From: Actinomyces sp.
GTDB lineage: Bacteria > Actinomycetota > Actinomycetes > Actinomycetales > Actinomycetaceae
DNA length: 61,665 nucleotides
Assembly: GCF_030530635.1 (NCBI RefSeq)
Contig: NZ_JAUMUL010000011.1
Coordinates: 1 to 61,665, forward strand
Direction of reading: 5' to 3'
Position numbers and translations under genes: made by a program. Shown piece by piece: positions 35,652 to 44,440 of this stretch (position 1 is its first letter; the number at the start of each line of letters is the position of its first letter). The notes beneath the pieces were generated by a model. It made no database searches. It was not told the origin of the DNA and was given only the letters and a program-made list of their open reading frames with translations.

Positions 35652-36117
35652 CGGTTATGGGTGGTTGTTCCCCATTGACCGCAATCCCCGTGGGCGGGGC
35701 GCGGCTGCCCGGAGGCCGGGCATGGGGCCTGGTGTCCGCAGCGCCGGACCACCCGCTGCACTGGAGCGATGCGGGACCTCGGCCGTGGCGCCCCAAAAGG
35801 ACGTTCCCGCCCCGCCGATGGCGGAGCGGACGCGGACACGCGAAGTCAGCCGCGCACCGGCTCGGCGGAGGCCGTCGAACCCGCGCAGGGCTGCGGGCGC
35901 GACGGTATCACAGCGCCGGCGCGGATCCGTGCGGGTGGTGTCCCCGCCTCCGGCGCCCGGGGCACACGATTCCGGAGACGGCTCCGAGCTGCTCGCAGGG
36001 CGAGTGCGTTGCGCGGACGGGCGCACCGGCGTCCACAGGGGCGGTTGGCCGCACCCCGGAGGCCGGCCCGTCCACAGGCCGGGTGCACGCCGCCGCTGGC
36101 CGGCGCACGCTGATGTC
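35652..36117. other. Intergenic region between divergent rpsB and M23 peptidase
   Basis: GC-rich stretch of about 470 nt with open frames in several phases but no convincing protein. It must contain the rpsB-tsf promoter and the peptidase promoter; I could not identify either with confidence. Confidence 0.5.
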
Positions 36118-36948
36118 ATGAGTAAACTCACAGCCGCCGACGACGCCTGCGCCCCAGCCGCTTCAACCATCCCCCGCAACACGCCCGCATCTAAGGAGCC
36201 GTCGGGCACGCTCCCTGGCGAGCGTGCCCGACATGCAGCAGCTGACCGCTCCCCCGGCGGGTCCTCATCCGACGTCCCGCCCAGACCGGGCTCCGCGGGG
36301 CTGCGGCATCGGGTCCGCCACCTGGCCGCGGGCGGCGCCGCACTGGCCGCCTGTACCGCCCTCTCCCTGTTGCCGGCTCCAGTGTCCGGAGCCGCCGCAT
36401 CGTCGCCGGAGGCCGCAACCGCGCCGCGGCCGGTGGTGATGGCCTGGCGGGGTGGCGACCCGAACCCGGTGCAGGCCTTCGCGGCCGGGTCGGCATTGGA
36501 TTCAGCCGCTACGCTGCCCGGCGCGGTGACCAGGCGGGTGCGCTACAGCTGGCCCACGGGCATGGCTACGACTGTGCTGGCTGACTTTGATCCTCCGGCG
36601 GTGGTCTGGGGCTCCGGGCACCGGGGCGTGGACCTGGCGCTGGCAGCGGGTTCGCGGGTACTGGCCGCCGCCGATGGGACGGTCGCCTTCGCGGGGATGG
36701 TGGCCGGACGGCCGGTGGTGTCCATAGACCACGCCGACGGCATACGCACCACCTATGAGCCTGTCGACCCGCAGGTCAAGGCGGGCGACGTCGTGACGCG
36801 CGGCCAGGTGATCGGCACGCTGCAATCCGGCCACCGCGCCGACGGCGCCGACGCCCTGCACTGGGGGGCGCGCACCGGCCCCAAGACCTACGTCAACCCG
36901 CTGCGCCTGCTCCAGCCCGCGGTGATCCGTCTGAAACCGCTCAACTGA
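36118..36948 (+). CDS. Secreted M23-family peptidase (LytM-like)
   Basis: 276 residues from the ATG at 36118; the long open frame further upstream is a shadow of rpsB. A polar N-terminal about 65 residues precedes a hydrophobic segment (AAGGAALAACTALSLLPAPV), so the true start may be later. The M23 domain has the zinc-binding pattern GHRGVDLALAAGS and the downstream ALHWGAR. The usual LHxH histidine pair reads LHWG here, as in some degenerate or actinobacterial members, so activity is not certain. Position next to rpsB matches Rv2891 in mycobacteria. Likely cell-wall hydrolase. Confidence 0.85.
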   Translation: MSKLTAADDACAPAASTIPRNTPASKEPSGTLPGERARHAAADRSPGGSSSDVPPRPGSAGLRHRVRHLAAGGAALAACTALSLLPAPVSGAAASSPEAATAPRPVVMAWRGGDPNPVQAFAAGSALDSAATLPGAVTRRVRYSWPTGMATTVLADFDPPAVVWGSGHRGVDLALAAGSRVLAAADGTVAFAGMVAGRPVVSIDHADGIRTTYEPVDPQVKAGDVVTRGQVIGTLQSGHRADGADALHWGARTGPKTYVNPLRLLQPAVIRLKPLN

Positions 36949-36998
36949 GCGCTCCCGGCCTTTAGCCCAGACCAACAGACTTAGGCGCAGCGGCGCCG

Positions 36999-38039
36999 TC
37001 AGGCCCGGGGAAAGGCCTGGGCGTAGACGGCGCGCAGGCGCTCGGCGGATACATGCGTGTAGCGCTGAGTGGTGGCCAGCGAGGAGTGCCCCAGCAGCTC
37101 CTGCACGCTGCGCAGGTCCGCTCCCCCGCTGAGCACGTGGGTGGCGGCCGAGTGGCGCAGCCCGTGGGGGCCCAGGTCGGGCACGCCCGCACGGGCGGCG
37201 GCCCGGTGGACGATCTCGCGTACGGCCCGCGGCCCGATGCGGTGCCCGCGCGCACCCAGGAACAGGGCCGTCCCGGCGTCGGGGCCGGCAACGGCGCCGC
37301 GCACGGCCAGCCAGTCCTCCAGGGCCGCGGCGGCGGGCCCCCCGTAGGGCACCGTGCGTTCCTTGTTGCCCTTACCCAGCACGCGCATGGTGCGGCGCGT
37401 GGCGTCCACGTCCCCCAGGTTCAGGGCGCACAGTTCGGACACGCGCACACCGGTGGCGTACAGGACCTCGAGGATGGCCCGGTCGCGCAGCGCCAGCGCC
37501 CTGGCCACGTCGCCGTCGGTGTCGCCATCCGCCGTAGCCCCGGCCGCGGCGACGGCGTCGGCCGCCGCGTCCAGCAAAGCGGCCGCCTGGGCGGGGGTGA
37601 GCACAGAGGGCAGGCGTCCGTCCGCGCGGGGCGAGCGCAGCCGGGCGGCGACGTCGGCGTCCAGTAGTCCGCTGCGATGCGCCCAGGTGGAGAAGGTGCG
37701 GCAGGCGGCGGCGCGCCGGGCCAGGGTGGCGCGGGCGGCGCCGTCGACGGACATCGCTGCCAGCCAGGCGCGCAGGTCCGGTAGGTCCAGGCTGCCCAGG
37801 GCAGGACCCACCGGCTCGTCGTCTTCCTCACCGACGCCGAGGAAGGTCATCAGTTCGGCTACGTCGCCGAGGTAGGCGCGCACCGTGTGCGCGGACAGCC
37901 CTCGCTGTAGATCCAGATAGCGGGCAAAGACGTCCAGCAGCCCGGCCCGCGTGACACACCCGGTGGTGTACGACGCTCCCGGAGCCCTCCTATCCGCAGG
38001 GGCGGAATCGACCGGCCCGCCCTGAGCTGACATGTGCAC
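36999..38039 (-). CDS. xerC: Tyrosine recombinase XerC
   Basis: 346 residues. Resolves chromosome dimers at dif with XerD. N-terminal SAM-like core-binding domain (about 30-125). The catalytic domain has the first Arg in ATGVRVSELCALNLGDV, HGLRHSAATHVLSGG, and the second His plus Tyr nucleophile in LGHSSLATTQRYTHVS. All R-K-H-R-H-Y positions I can identify are intact. The first codons (about 1-30) are not conserved; a downstream GTG start is possible. Confidence 0.93.
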   Translation of the reverse strand: MHMSAQGGPVDSAPADRRAPGASYTTGCVTRAGLLDVFARYLDLQRGLSAHTVRAYLGDVAELMTFLGVGEEDDEPVGPALGSLDLPDLRAWLAAMSVDGAARATLARRAAACRTFSTWAHRSGLLDADVAARLRSPRADGRLPSVLTPAQAAALLDAAADAVAAAGATADGDTDGDVARALALRDRAILEVLYATGVRVSELCALNLGDVDATRRTMRVLGKGNKERTVPYGGPAAAALEDWLAVRGAVAGPDAGTALFLGARGHRIGPRAVREIVHRAAARAGVPDLGPHGLRHSAATHVLSGGADLRSVQELLGHSSLATTQRYTHVSAERLRAVYAQAFPRA

Positions 38040-38156
38040 GCGGCCAGCTTAGTGGCTGCGCCTCCCGCGAGGGCGCAGGACCGGTGCCCCGTTGATGGTC
38101 GTCTTCGTACCCGGGATGATGCACGCCCGGACCGCCTTGAACACGTATTGGCGCCA

Positions 38157-38261
38157 GGAACACGAGTTTTGGAGGTTTGCATGGGTTGTACACGTGCAAA
38201 CCTCCAGAAACCCGTGTCTGCGAGCCGAACTCGTGTTCCCGAGGCGAACTCGTGTGTTCGA
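38157..38261. repeat. Inverted-repeat cluster upstream of xerC
   Basis: GGAGGTTTGCA (38171-38181) and its perfect complement (38195-38205) flank a 13-nt loop. Outside it, GGAACACGAGTT (38157-38168) is complemented by AACTCGTGTTCC (38228-38239). CGAACTCGTGT occurs directly at 38226 and 38245, and the second copy forms CGAAC-N6-GTTCG. The nested layout could fold into a long cruciform or RNA hairpin. No gene covers it. It may be a dispersed intergenic repeat or a small RNA. Confidence 0.7.
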
Positions 38262-38409
38262 TCCTCGTGGCGGGACCACCTCCGCCAAAGATGATGCGCA
38301 GGGCCGGTGCCGAGGGTTCGTCGCTTATGACCGGGCCTCGTGTCTTCCAGCGGCACAGTCCTGCTGCGCCACCTGGCCGAGCTCGGCGGACCGACAGCAC
38401 CCGGCAGCC

Positions 38410-38715
38410 ATGTCCCGAGTGCGCGCGGTGCTCAGTGAGGTGACCGCGCAGAAGATTCGCGTCGGCCTGGCAGAGCCCGGCATGTTGAGCGATCTACCAA
38501 TCGAGCCGGCGCCGGGGGAACCAGTTGCGCATTCGGGGGCGTTCCGCCGATGGGCGGACGAGCGCGTCAAGGCCCTGTCACTATTCACAGCTCAGGAACT
38601 CACGATCGAAGAGCACGATCTGGAGGAGTCGATCCTCAACCTATACGCTCCGGGACCCCGCATGAGCACTTACCGCCCGCTGGCGACCGGCACGCTAACA
38701 GGCCGGAGCGCCTGA
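38410..38715 (+). pseudogene. ORF remnant, weakly like an ABC-ATPase C-terminus
   Basis: 101-codon frame with no clear ribosome-binding site. The segment SLFTAQELTIEEHDLEESILNLY resembles the C-terminal end of exporter-type ABC ATPases, where a conserved EE-x2-LEE-x-FL pattern occurs. Without a break it reads into MSTYRPLATGTLTGRSA, which looks like a permease N-terminus, then meets TGA at 38713. The next open segment in the same frame is a permease C-terminus. I read this as a collapsed ABC operon with an internal deletion; the ATPase part is tentative. Confidence 0.4.
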
Positions 38716-38946
38716 TCGCTCGGTGCCGGCGCCACGGTGGCCGCGCTCGGCTACGCATTAAACACAGTCGGCGGCATGTCCGCCGATCTGGACTGGCTCG
38801 TGCACCCATCATCGTATTACTGGGCTTTCGGCGAGCGCCCTCTGAGCAATGGCTTTGACTGGGGCGACCTGGCGCTGCTACGGGGGCTCAGCTCACTGCT
38901 GGTCGCAGTCGCCTGTGTGGCCCTACCACGCCGCGACATCGGGCGG
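38716..38946 (+). pseudogene. ABC-2 permease C-terminal fragment
   Basis: The frame reads ATVAALGYALNTVGGMSADLDWL, then WAFGERPL and LRGLSSLLVAVACVALPRRDIG. This is the pattern seen at the C-terminal end of ABC-2 exporter permeases, but the first 80 percent of such a protein is missing. There is no start signal, and an in-frame TGA precedes it. Beyond about 38946 the frame stays open but becomes unrelated low-complexity sequence. Confidence 0.6.
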
Positions 38947-39113
38947 GGTAGACGCACGAACCGTCCACCCCCGAACACGACCACCTGGCGGTCCGGTTCG
39001 CGTCGAACAGGGCCCCGAAAACGACCGCCACACAGCAGCCTGGGCCCGCACCCACAAACAAATACGAAGAGGCGAACAATCCCCGCGGGCCGATACGTGC
39101 AACCGGCAGAAGA
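38947..39113. other. Noncoding remnant region
   Basis: No supported gene. Part of the about 1.1-kb stretch without an intact gene between xerC and the acetyltransferase (38040-39113), which otherwise holds the repeat cluster and the ABC remnant. Confidence 0.5.
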
Positions 39114-39578
39114 TTACCGGACCGCCGCTCGGTGCCCCTCATACTTCATTTCAATGAAGTCGAAGACGCCCCCGTTGGAAGCCTGTTTAAATGATCGCAC
39201 TCTACGAAATCCGCTCCGACGGCACACCGCAATTGCGCGCCCATTAAAGCAGGCCACCATCAAGCGAATCTCCCGCCCGGGTAGATTCTCTTCCAGCCAA
39301 GCCAAGTTACATGCCATGAAGCTCACCCCGAGTCCGCCGCCAGTGAGATCACGATGCATCCCGACCCCAATCTCCAACATGCCTTCACCGTCATCGATGT
39401 CGGCGGACAAGAATCCGAACAACTCACCCCTTGAGCGGACCCGCATAAGGACCTCAGGCCATTTCTCGGGAGTCACGAACTCCTCATAGTCCTCTGGATC
39501 GGCCGTCATATCGTAGAAGTCATACGGTGGCGGATACTTCCAGCCATCAGCAATCTCGAAAGCGACCTCAGGTGTCAT
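39114..39578 (-). CDS. GNAT-family N-acetyltransferase
   Basis: 154 residues from the ATG at 39578 (GTG at 39581 is equally possible; no clear ribosome-binding site). GNAT-like features: GWKYPPPYDFYD near the N-terminus, ELFGFLSADI, the acetyl-CoA-binding region MHRDLTGGGLGVSFMACNLAWLEE, and NGRAIAVCRRSGF followed by a C-terminal strand. The family often acetylates small amines or protein N-termini; substrate unknown. Base composition is clearly more AT-rich than the flanking genes, suggesting recent acquisition. It lies downstream of dprA on the same strand. Confidence 0.8.
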   Translation of the reverse strand: MTPEVAFEIADGWKYPPPYDFYDMTADPEDYEEFVTPEKWPEVLMRVRSRGELFGFLSADIDDGEGMLEIGVGMHRDLTGGGLGVSFMACNLAWLEENLPGREIRLMVACFNGRAIAVCRRSGFRRVRSFKQASNGGVFDFIEMKYEGHRAAVR

Positions 39579-39705
39579 CACACTGTACGACAGATCTAGA
39601 TGACTCCTACCGCTTCCCTCAAACACCTCTCCCGCCTGGACCACGCCACGATGATACTCCGAACCAATAAGGCTAGCGCGGCAGCGGTGCATACCGGCAT
39701 CGAGT

Positions 39706-41058
39706 TCACCGGTGCACGCGAGCACGCCGCCAGGCGGCGCCTCGCTGCTCCACCCGCCCGGCGAGTTCCAGCAGCCCCAGAGCGGCGATGGTCTCGTGCT
39801 CGGTGAGCCCAGCGGCGCGCACGATCGACTCAACACCGGCATCGCCGCGCGCGGGCAGCGCATCCAGTACGACGGCCGCGGGGCCGTCCAGGCCATCCAG
39901 CAGCCCGGCGCCGGCATTGGCGGGGTCGGCGGCCTTGGCGGCCTCAGGATCGATAGAGCCCAGCGGGGCGATCAGCTCCAGGGCGTCGTCCGCATCGGTG
40001 ACACAGATGGCGCCCCGCCGCAGCAGCCGGTGGCAGCCCACCGAGGCCATTGATGTCACCGGCCCGGGCACGGCCCCTACCGGCCGCCCCAAATCAAGCG
40101 CATGGTGGGCGGTGGACAGGGCTCCGGAGCGCCAGGCGGCCTCTACGACGACGGTGGCGTCGGCCATGGCGGCGATCAGCCGGTTGCGGGTAAGGAACCG
40201 GTGCCGTCCGGGCTGGCAGCCGGGAGGCACCTCGGCCACCAGGGCGCCAGTGGCAATCACCTCCTCCAGCACGTCTGCATTGCCGGCCGGATAGAGGCGA
40301 TCCACTCCCCCAGCGGAAACGGAGATGGTCGCGCCGGTGCGCATGGCGCCGCGATGGGCGACGGCGTCGATACCGAAGGCACCACCGGAAATCACGACGA
40401 CGCCCTTTGCGGCCAGACCGCTCGCCAAGTCGAAGGTGACGTGCTCGCCGTAGTCGGTGGAGGCGCGCGCGCCGACCAGCGCCAGCGCATGGCCTGCGCC
40501 CGGCCCGGCCGGCACCAGCTCCTCCCGGCAACGCCGCTGGGCCTGTGTGTCGGAGTTGCCGCACTCGGCCAGCAAGGCGGGATCGCCGCGCACCCATAGG
40601 CAGTGGGGCGGACGCTCCAGATCGTTCAGGCTCGTCGGCCACCCCGGGTCGGTGGGGATGAGCAGGCTGCCGCCGAGGCGCTCCAGCACATCCAGTTCGC
40701 GGCGGATGTCCAGGCCTTGCAGGCGCGGGGCCCATCGCCCGGCCGCGGCGGCCCAGTCGGCGGCGGCGCGGGCGGCGTCTCCGTGGGGCGGCAGCGGCGG
40801 GCGTGGGGCGGGCCGGGGCTCCCCGTCGGCGTCGAGGGCCTCATGGGTGAGCCAGTCCAGGGCGGCGGTGGCGCCAAGGCGGCCGACCAGGGCGCAGGCG
40901 TGGGCGTCCGCGGGCTCGGCCAGCCGCGACCAGGTGGCCCGGGCCAGAGCCTCGGCATCACTCTCGGCAATGGCGTCGACGCCGATATCAGGGGCCGGCT
41001 CCAGGTCCGTACGGACGGCGGGAGTACTGGATCCAGCGGTTGGTACGGGCGTGGTCAT
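39706..41058 (-). CDS. dprA: DNA processing protein DprA
   Basis: 450 residues. Loads RecA on incoming single-stranded DNA during transformation. The Rossmann-like core shows ALVGARASTDYG, VISGGAFGIDAVAHRGAM, GGVDRLYPAGN and FLTRNRLIAAMADATVVVEA. N-terminal SAM-like segment (about 1-130) and a C-terminal winged-helix segment (about 380-450, AAGLTEHETIAALGLLELAGRV). The start overlaps the comM stop by 4 nt. Confidence 0.94.
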   Translation of the reverse strand: MTTPVPTAGSSTPAVRTDLEPAPDIGVDAIAESDAEALARATWSRLAEPADAHACALVGRLGATAALDWLTHEALDADGEPRPAPRPPLPPHGDAARAAADWAAAAGRWAPRLQGLDIRRELDVLERLGGSLLIPTDPGWPTSLNDLERPPHCLWVRGDPALLAECGNSDTQAQRRCREELVPAGPGAGHALALVGARASTDYGEHVTFDLASGLAAKGVVVISGGAFGIDAVAHRGAMRTGATISVSAGGVDRLYPAGNADVLEEVIATGALVAEVPPGCQPGRHRFLTRNRLIAAMADATVVVEAAWRSGALSTAHHALDLGRPVGAVPGPVTSMASVGCHRLLRRGAICVTDADDALELIAPLGSIDPEAAKAADPANAGAGLLDGLDGPAAVVLDALPARGDAGVESIVRAAGLTEHETIAALGLLELAGRVEQRGAAWRRARVHR

Positions 41059-42632
41059 GGGCGGGCTCCTCTGGTACGCAGCGCCAGCGCGGCGCCGATA
41101 TCGGTGGGGGTGGGCGCGGGGCGGGCGCCGAGGTCGGCCAGGGTCCAGGCCAGCCGCAGCACCCGGTCGACGCCCCGCAGAGTCAGGTCGCCGCGGTCCA
41201 GGGCGGTCATGAGCGGGGCGAGCAGGGAAGGGTCGGTGCCGGAGGCGGACGAGCGGAGCCAGCCCCCGGGAACCTCCCCCATCAGTCTCCAGGGGGTGTC
41301 GGCCAGGCGGCGGGCGGCCCGCGCCCGCGCCTCGGCGACGCGGGCGGCGACAACGGCGCTCGGCTCACCTGCGCCCTTGGCGGCCAGGTCGTCGGCGGTG
41401 ACGGCGGCGACCTCCACTTGAATATCCACCCGGTCCAGCAGGGGGCCGGATAGCCGTGAGAAATAACGGCGTCGCTGCAAAGAGGTGCAGGTGCATTCCA
41501 GGCCGCGGCCGGTGCCGCGCCCGCAGGGACAGGGGTTGGCGGCCAAAACCAACTGGAAGGCGGCCGGGTAGGTGGCGCGACCTCCGACCCGATCGATGGT
41601 GACGTAACCGGTTTCCAGAGGCTGGCGCAGGCAGTCGAGCACGCCGGCGGGGAACTCGGGCGCCTCGTCCAGGAACAGCACACCACGGTGGGCCAGCGAT
41701 ACGTCACCCGGGCGGGGCGCGCCGGAGCCGCCGCCCACCACCGCGGCGCGGGTGGCAGTGTGGTGGGGGGCCCGCAGCGGCGGGCGGGTGAGCAGGCCGG
41801 CGTCGGCGTTGAAGGTTCCCGCCAGGGAATGGATAGAGGTGACGGTGACGGCGTCTTCGGCGCTCAGGGGAGGCAGGATTGAGGGCAGTCTCTCCGCGAG
41901 CATGGTCTTGCCGGCGCCCGGAGGACCTACCAGCAGCAGGTGGTGTCCACCGGCCGCGGCAACCTCCAGGGCGTGACGAGCCTGCACCTGCCCGACCACA
42001 TCAGCCAGGTCGGCCTCCCGCGCTGGTACGGCACCCTCCGTCCGGCGCGGCGCGTGGGCGGCGGCCTCCCGTCTGGCCCGGCGCATGAGTTCACGGGCCC
42101 GACCCGGCAGCTTCCCGCCATAGCGCTCCAGCAGCTGACCGATATGGCTGACGGCCGTGACATCCACACCCGGAACCAGCGCCGCCTCCCGGCCGGCACC
42201 CGCAGCAACCACCACCTCAGTGACTCCTGCATCGGCGGCAGCACGCACGGCGGGCAGGATGCCGCGCACCGGGTGGACGGTGCCGTCCAGTCCGAGTTCT
42301 CCGATGTACACGGTGCGGGCCATGTGGTTGATGGCTCGCTCCGGCAGTTGCCCGCGGGCGCCCAGGACCGCGAGCGCCAGCGCCAGGTCGAAACCGGTGC
42401 CGGTCTTGGGCAGGTCGGCCGGCGAGAGGTTGACCGTGAGCCGGTGCTCGCCCCAGGTGACCCCGCAGGTGGACAGGGCGGCGCGGACGCGCTCACGGGA
42501 CTCGCGCACAGCCGTGTCCGGCAGGCCGACGAGGGTGAACCCGGGCAGCCCGTGCGCGGAGTGCGCCTCGACGTCCACGAGGTGCCCGGCCAGCCCGGTA
42601 AGGGTGACGGCGAGGGTGCGTGCCAGTCCCAT
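41055..42632 (-). CDS. comM: YifB/ComM-family Mg-chelatase-like ATPase
   Basis: 525 residues. N-terminal Lon-like domain (about 1-190: GLARTLAVTLTGLAGHLVDVE), AAA core with Walker A LLVGPPGAGKTMLAERLP and Walker B GVLFLDEAPEF, and a C-terminal helical domain. ComM acts as a helicase promoting branch migration during transformation. The ATG at 42632 shares one base with the yraN stop (TGATG). Genes yraN-comM-dprA form a coupled set. Confidence 0.94.
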   Translation of the reverse strand: MGLARTLAVTLTGLAGHLVDVEAHSAHGLPGFTLVGLPDTAVRESRERVRAALSTCGVTWGEHRLTVNLSPADLPKTGTGFDLALALAVLGARGQLPERAINHMARTVYIGELGLDGTVHPVRGILPAVRAAADAGVTEVVVAAGAGREAALVPGVDVTAVSHIGQLLERYGGKLPGRARELMRRARREAAAHAPRRTEGAVPAREADLADVVGQVQARHALEVAAAGGHHLLLVGPPGAGKTMLAERLPSILPPLSAEDAVTVTSIHSLAGTFNADAGLLTRPPLRAPHHTATRAAVVGGGSGAPRPGDVSLAHRGVLFLDEAPEFPAGVLDCLRQPLETGYVTIDRVGGRATYPAAFQLVLAANPCPCGRGTGRGLECTCTSLQRRRYFSRLSGPLLDRVDIQVEVAAVTADDLAAKGAGEPSAVVAARVAEARARAARRLADTPWRLMGEVPGGWLRSSASGTDPSLLAPLMTALDRGDLTLRGVDRVLRLAWTLADLGARPAPTPTDIGAALALRTRGARP

Positions 42633-43162
42633 CAGTCCCCCACCCCCCGGTGGTGCCGCAGCAGGGCCGGTCGGCCGGCGCGCAGCTGCACTGAGACCAC
42701 GTCCAGGCGCAGGCCGGCATGGGGCACTGGGTGCGCTGCGGCGCAGGGCACCGCGAGCGACCGCAGCCGGAGCAGCTTCAGCGGGCCAACTGCGGCGGCC
42801 GGCGGCCCCGCCACCTCGGAGGTGCGGGTCTTGACCTCCACTATCACCAGTACGCCGGGTCCCGACGGCTGCGGTTGCAGGGCGACCAGGTCGACCTCGC
42901 CGCGCAGACCAGGACCGGGCCTCCAATTGCGGTCCAGGATGTGCCACCCCAGGTCGCTGAGGTAGCGGGCGGCGATGGCCTCGCCCCGCTGTCCGATCAG
43001 GCGGCGGGAATCGGTGGGAGCCTCGTACGATCCGGCCTCCAGGTGCGAGGGGACGGCTTGAAGCGGCGGGGCGGTCGAAATCGTGGGAGCAGCGATGGGA
43101 TTCACCGTAGAGCTCATACTGCTGACGACGCCGGACTGTGCGGCATGTGGTGCGGTTGACAT
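42632..43162 (-). CDS. yraN: YraN (UPF0102) nuclease-like protein
   Basis: 176 residues. The conserved core (about 55-176) has GQRGEAIAARYLSDLGWHILDRNWR and GEVDLVALQPQPSGPGVLVIVEVKTR, with the Glu-Asp...E-x-K arrangement of restriction-endonuclease-like folds. The N-terminal about 50 residues are an unstructured extension. I chose the ATG at 43162 because GGAGG lies 8 nt upstream; an in-frame start at 43180 lacks this. Confidence 0.9.
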   Translation of the reverse strand: MSTAPHAAQSGVVSSMSSTVNPIAAPTISTAPPLQAVPSHLEAGSYEAPTDSRRLIGQRGEAIAARYLSDLGWHILDRNWRPGPGLRGEVDLVALQPQPSGPGVLVIVEVKTRTSEVAGPPAAAVGPLKLLRLRSLAVPCAAAHPVPHAGLRLDVVSVQLRAGRPALLRHHRGVGD

Positions 43163-43305
43163 GGGCTTGACCTCCACCACCAGCGTGCCCGTGGGGGCGT
43201 GGCGGGGCCAGCGCGCGATTTGATCTCTGTGGATTAGGGGTGCACGAACGATGCCTGTGGGATCTGGTGAATCCTCCGCGCGGTCATCTCAGGGCCGGCG
43301 GCCGG
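43163..43305. other. Gap between DUF2469 gene and yraN
   Basis: About 140 nt, no gene seen. It may carry a promoter for the yraN-comM-dprA set. Confidence 0.3.
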
Positions 43306-43611
43306 TCAGGAGGGAATATCCATCTCCGGCTTGGTCAGCTCCTCCACGTTGACGTCCTTAAAGGTGACCACGTGCACGGATTTCACGAAGCGGCTGGCTC
43401 GGTAGATGTCCCACACCCAGGCATCCTCAAGGGTCAACTCGAAGAACACCTCACCGCCGTTGGTGCGCACCTGCACGTCCACGGCGTTGGCCAGGTAGAA
43501 GCGGCGCTCCGTCTCGACGACATAGGAGAACAGGGAGATGACATCGCGGTACTCGCGATACAGGTCGAGCTCCAAGTCGTTCTCATACGACTCCAGATCT
43601 TCAGCACTCAC
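43306..43611 (-). CDS. DUF2469 family protein
   Basis: 101 residues. Begins SAEDLESYENDLELDLYREY and continues with VISLFSYVVETERRFYLAN, the hallmark of actinobacterial DUF2469. Position directly downstream of rnhB matches Rv2901c. I chose the GTG at 43611, just after the rnhB stop (7-nt gap), because the conserved N-terminus starts there. Function unknown. Confidence 0.9.
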   Translation of the reverse strand: MSAEDLESYENDLELDLYREYRDVISLFSYVVETERRFYLANAVDVQVRTNGGEVFFELTLEDAWVWDIYRASRFVKSVHVVTFKDVNVEELTKPEMDIPS

Positions 43612-43618
43612 TGATCCA

Positions 43619-44440
43619 TCATGCCCAATGGGCGCGTCCTCTTGCAGCAGCTCCCGCGGGCGCGTCGGCCACAGCCGAGGATCGGGTCTGCCCGGCCCCT
43701 GGGGCGTCGGCGCAGTTGGCGTCAGCGGGTGCGGCGCTGGATTCGGCAACACTAGCGGTGAAGCGCTCCAGTCCTGGCAGATGCCAGGAGCGGCGGTGGA
43801 AGTCGCTGGCGCCGAGCCGGGCCAGTCCGTCGATGTGGGCGGGCGACGCGTACCCCTTGTTGCGCGCCCAGTCGTAGCCGGGGTCGGGCAGGGCCGCCAT
43901 GAACTCGTCACGCTCCACCTTGGCCAGCACGGAGGCGGCGGCAACAACCGCGCAGTGGGCGTCCGCCTTCACCCGGGCGTGAACCTCCGGGAGGGGTGCC
44001 TCCTGCGCGGTTATCGCATCGGCAGCGTCAAACTGGGCGGGTGGGCGCAGCCAGTTAGCGGTACCGTCCAGGATGATGACGCCGGGCAGGTGCCCGCGGG
44101 CGGACACCCGGGCGAGCGCCCGCTGCCCGGCCAGCCGCAGGGCGCCGAGAATGCCCAGGGCATCGATCTCCGCAGGTGTGGCGTGGCCGACGGCGTGATC
44201 GGTCGCCCAGGCCCGGCAGGGCTCGACGAGGGCCTGTCGACGGCGGGGCGTGAGCCGTTTGGAGTCGGCCAATCCCGCGGGGAATCCGGCAGGCGTGGCC
44301 CGGGAGACTATGACCAGGCCGACGCTGACAGGCCCGGCCAGGGAGCCGCGCCCCACCTCGTCCATGCCACCCACCAGTGCGTATTCGGTCAGCAGACGCT
44401 TCTCCAACTCGCGGTCGGGGACGATGCGGGCGCGCGTCAC
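43619..44440 (-). CDS. rnhB: Ribonuclease HII
   Basis: 273 residues. Cleaves RNA in RNA-DNA hybrids at embedded ribonucleotides. The active-site motif is GGMDEVGRGSLAGPV near the N-terminus, with DSKRLTPRRR, a GVIILDG segment and HCAVVAAASVLAKVERD further on. The C-terminal about 45 residues are Ala/Ser-rich and nonconserved. The GTG start overlaps the lepB stop by 4 nt. Confidence 0.94.
   Translation of the reverse strand: MTRARIVPDRELEKRLLTEYALVGGMDEVGRGSLAGPVSVGLVIVSRATPAGFPAGLADSKRLTPRRRQALVEPCRAWATDHAVGHATPAEIDALGILGALRLAGQRALARVSARGHLPGVIILDGTANWLRPPAQFDAADAITAQEAPLPEVHARVKADAHCAVVAAASVLAKVERDEFMAALPDPGYDWARNKGYASPAHIDGLARLGASDFHRRSWHLPGLERFTASVAESSAAPADANCADAPGAGQTRSSAVADAPAGAAARGRAHWA

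Noticed and set aside
34630..36117. Extended N-terminus of the M23 peptidase back through rpsB
   Set aside because: This part is the complement of rpsB; the peptidase begins at or after 36118.
38157..38261. CRISPR array
   Set aside because: The repeats are nested and inverted with irregular spacing, and no cas gene is present anywhere in the window.
38245..38265. tRNA-like T-loop GTTCGATCC near 38257
   Set aside because: No acceptor stem, D-arm or anticodon arm can be drawn around it; it belongs to the repeat cluster.
38888..39142. Minus-strand 84-codon frame with a hydrophobic middle
   Set aside because: It lies over the ABC relic, has no ribosome-binding site and its Cys/Arg-rich ends look like a shadow frame.
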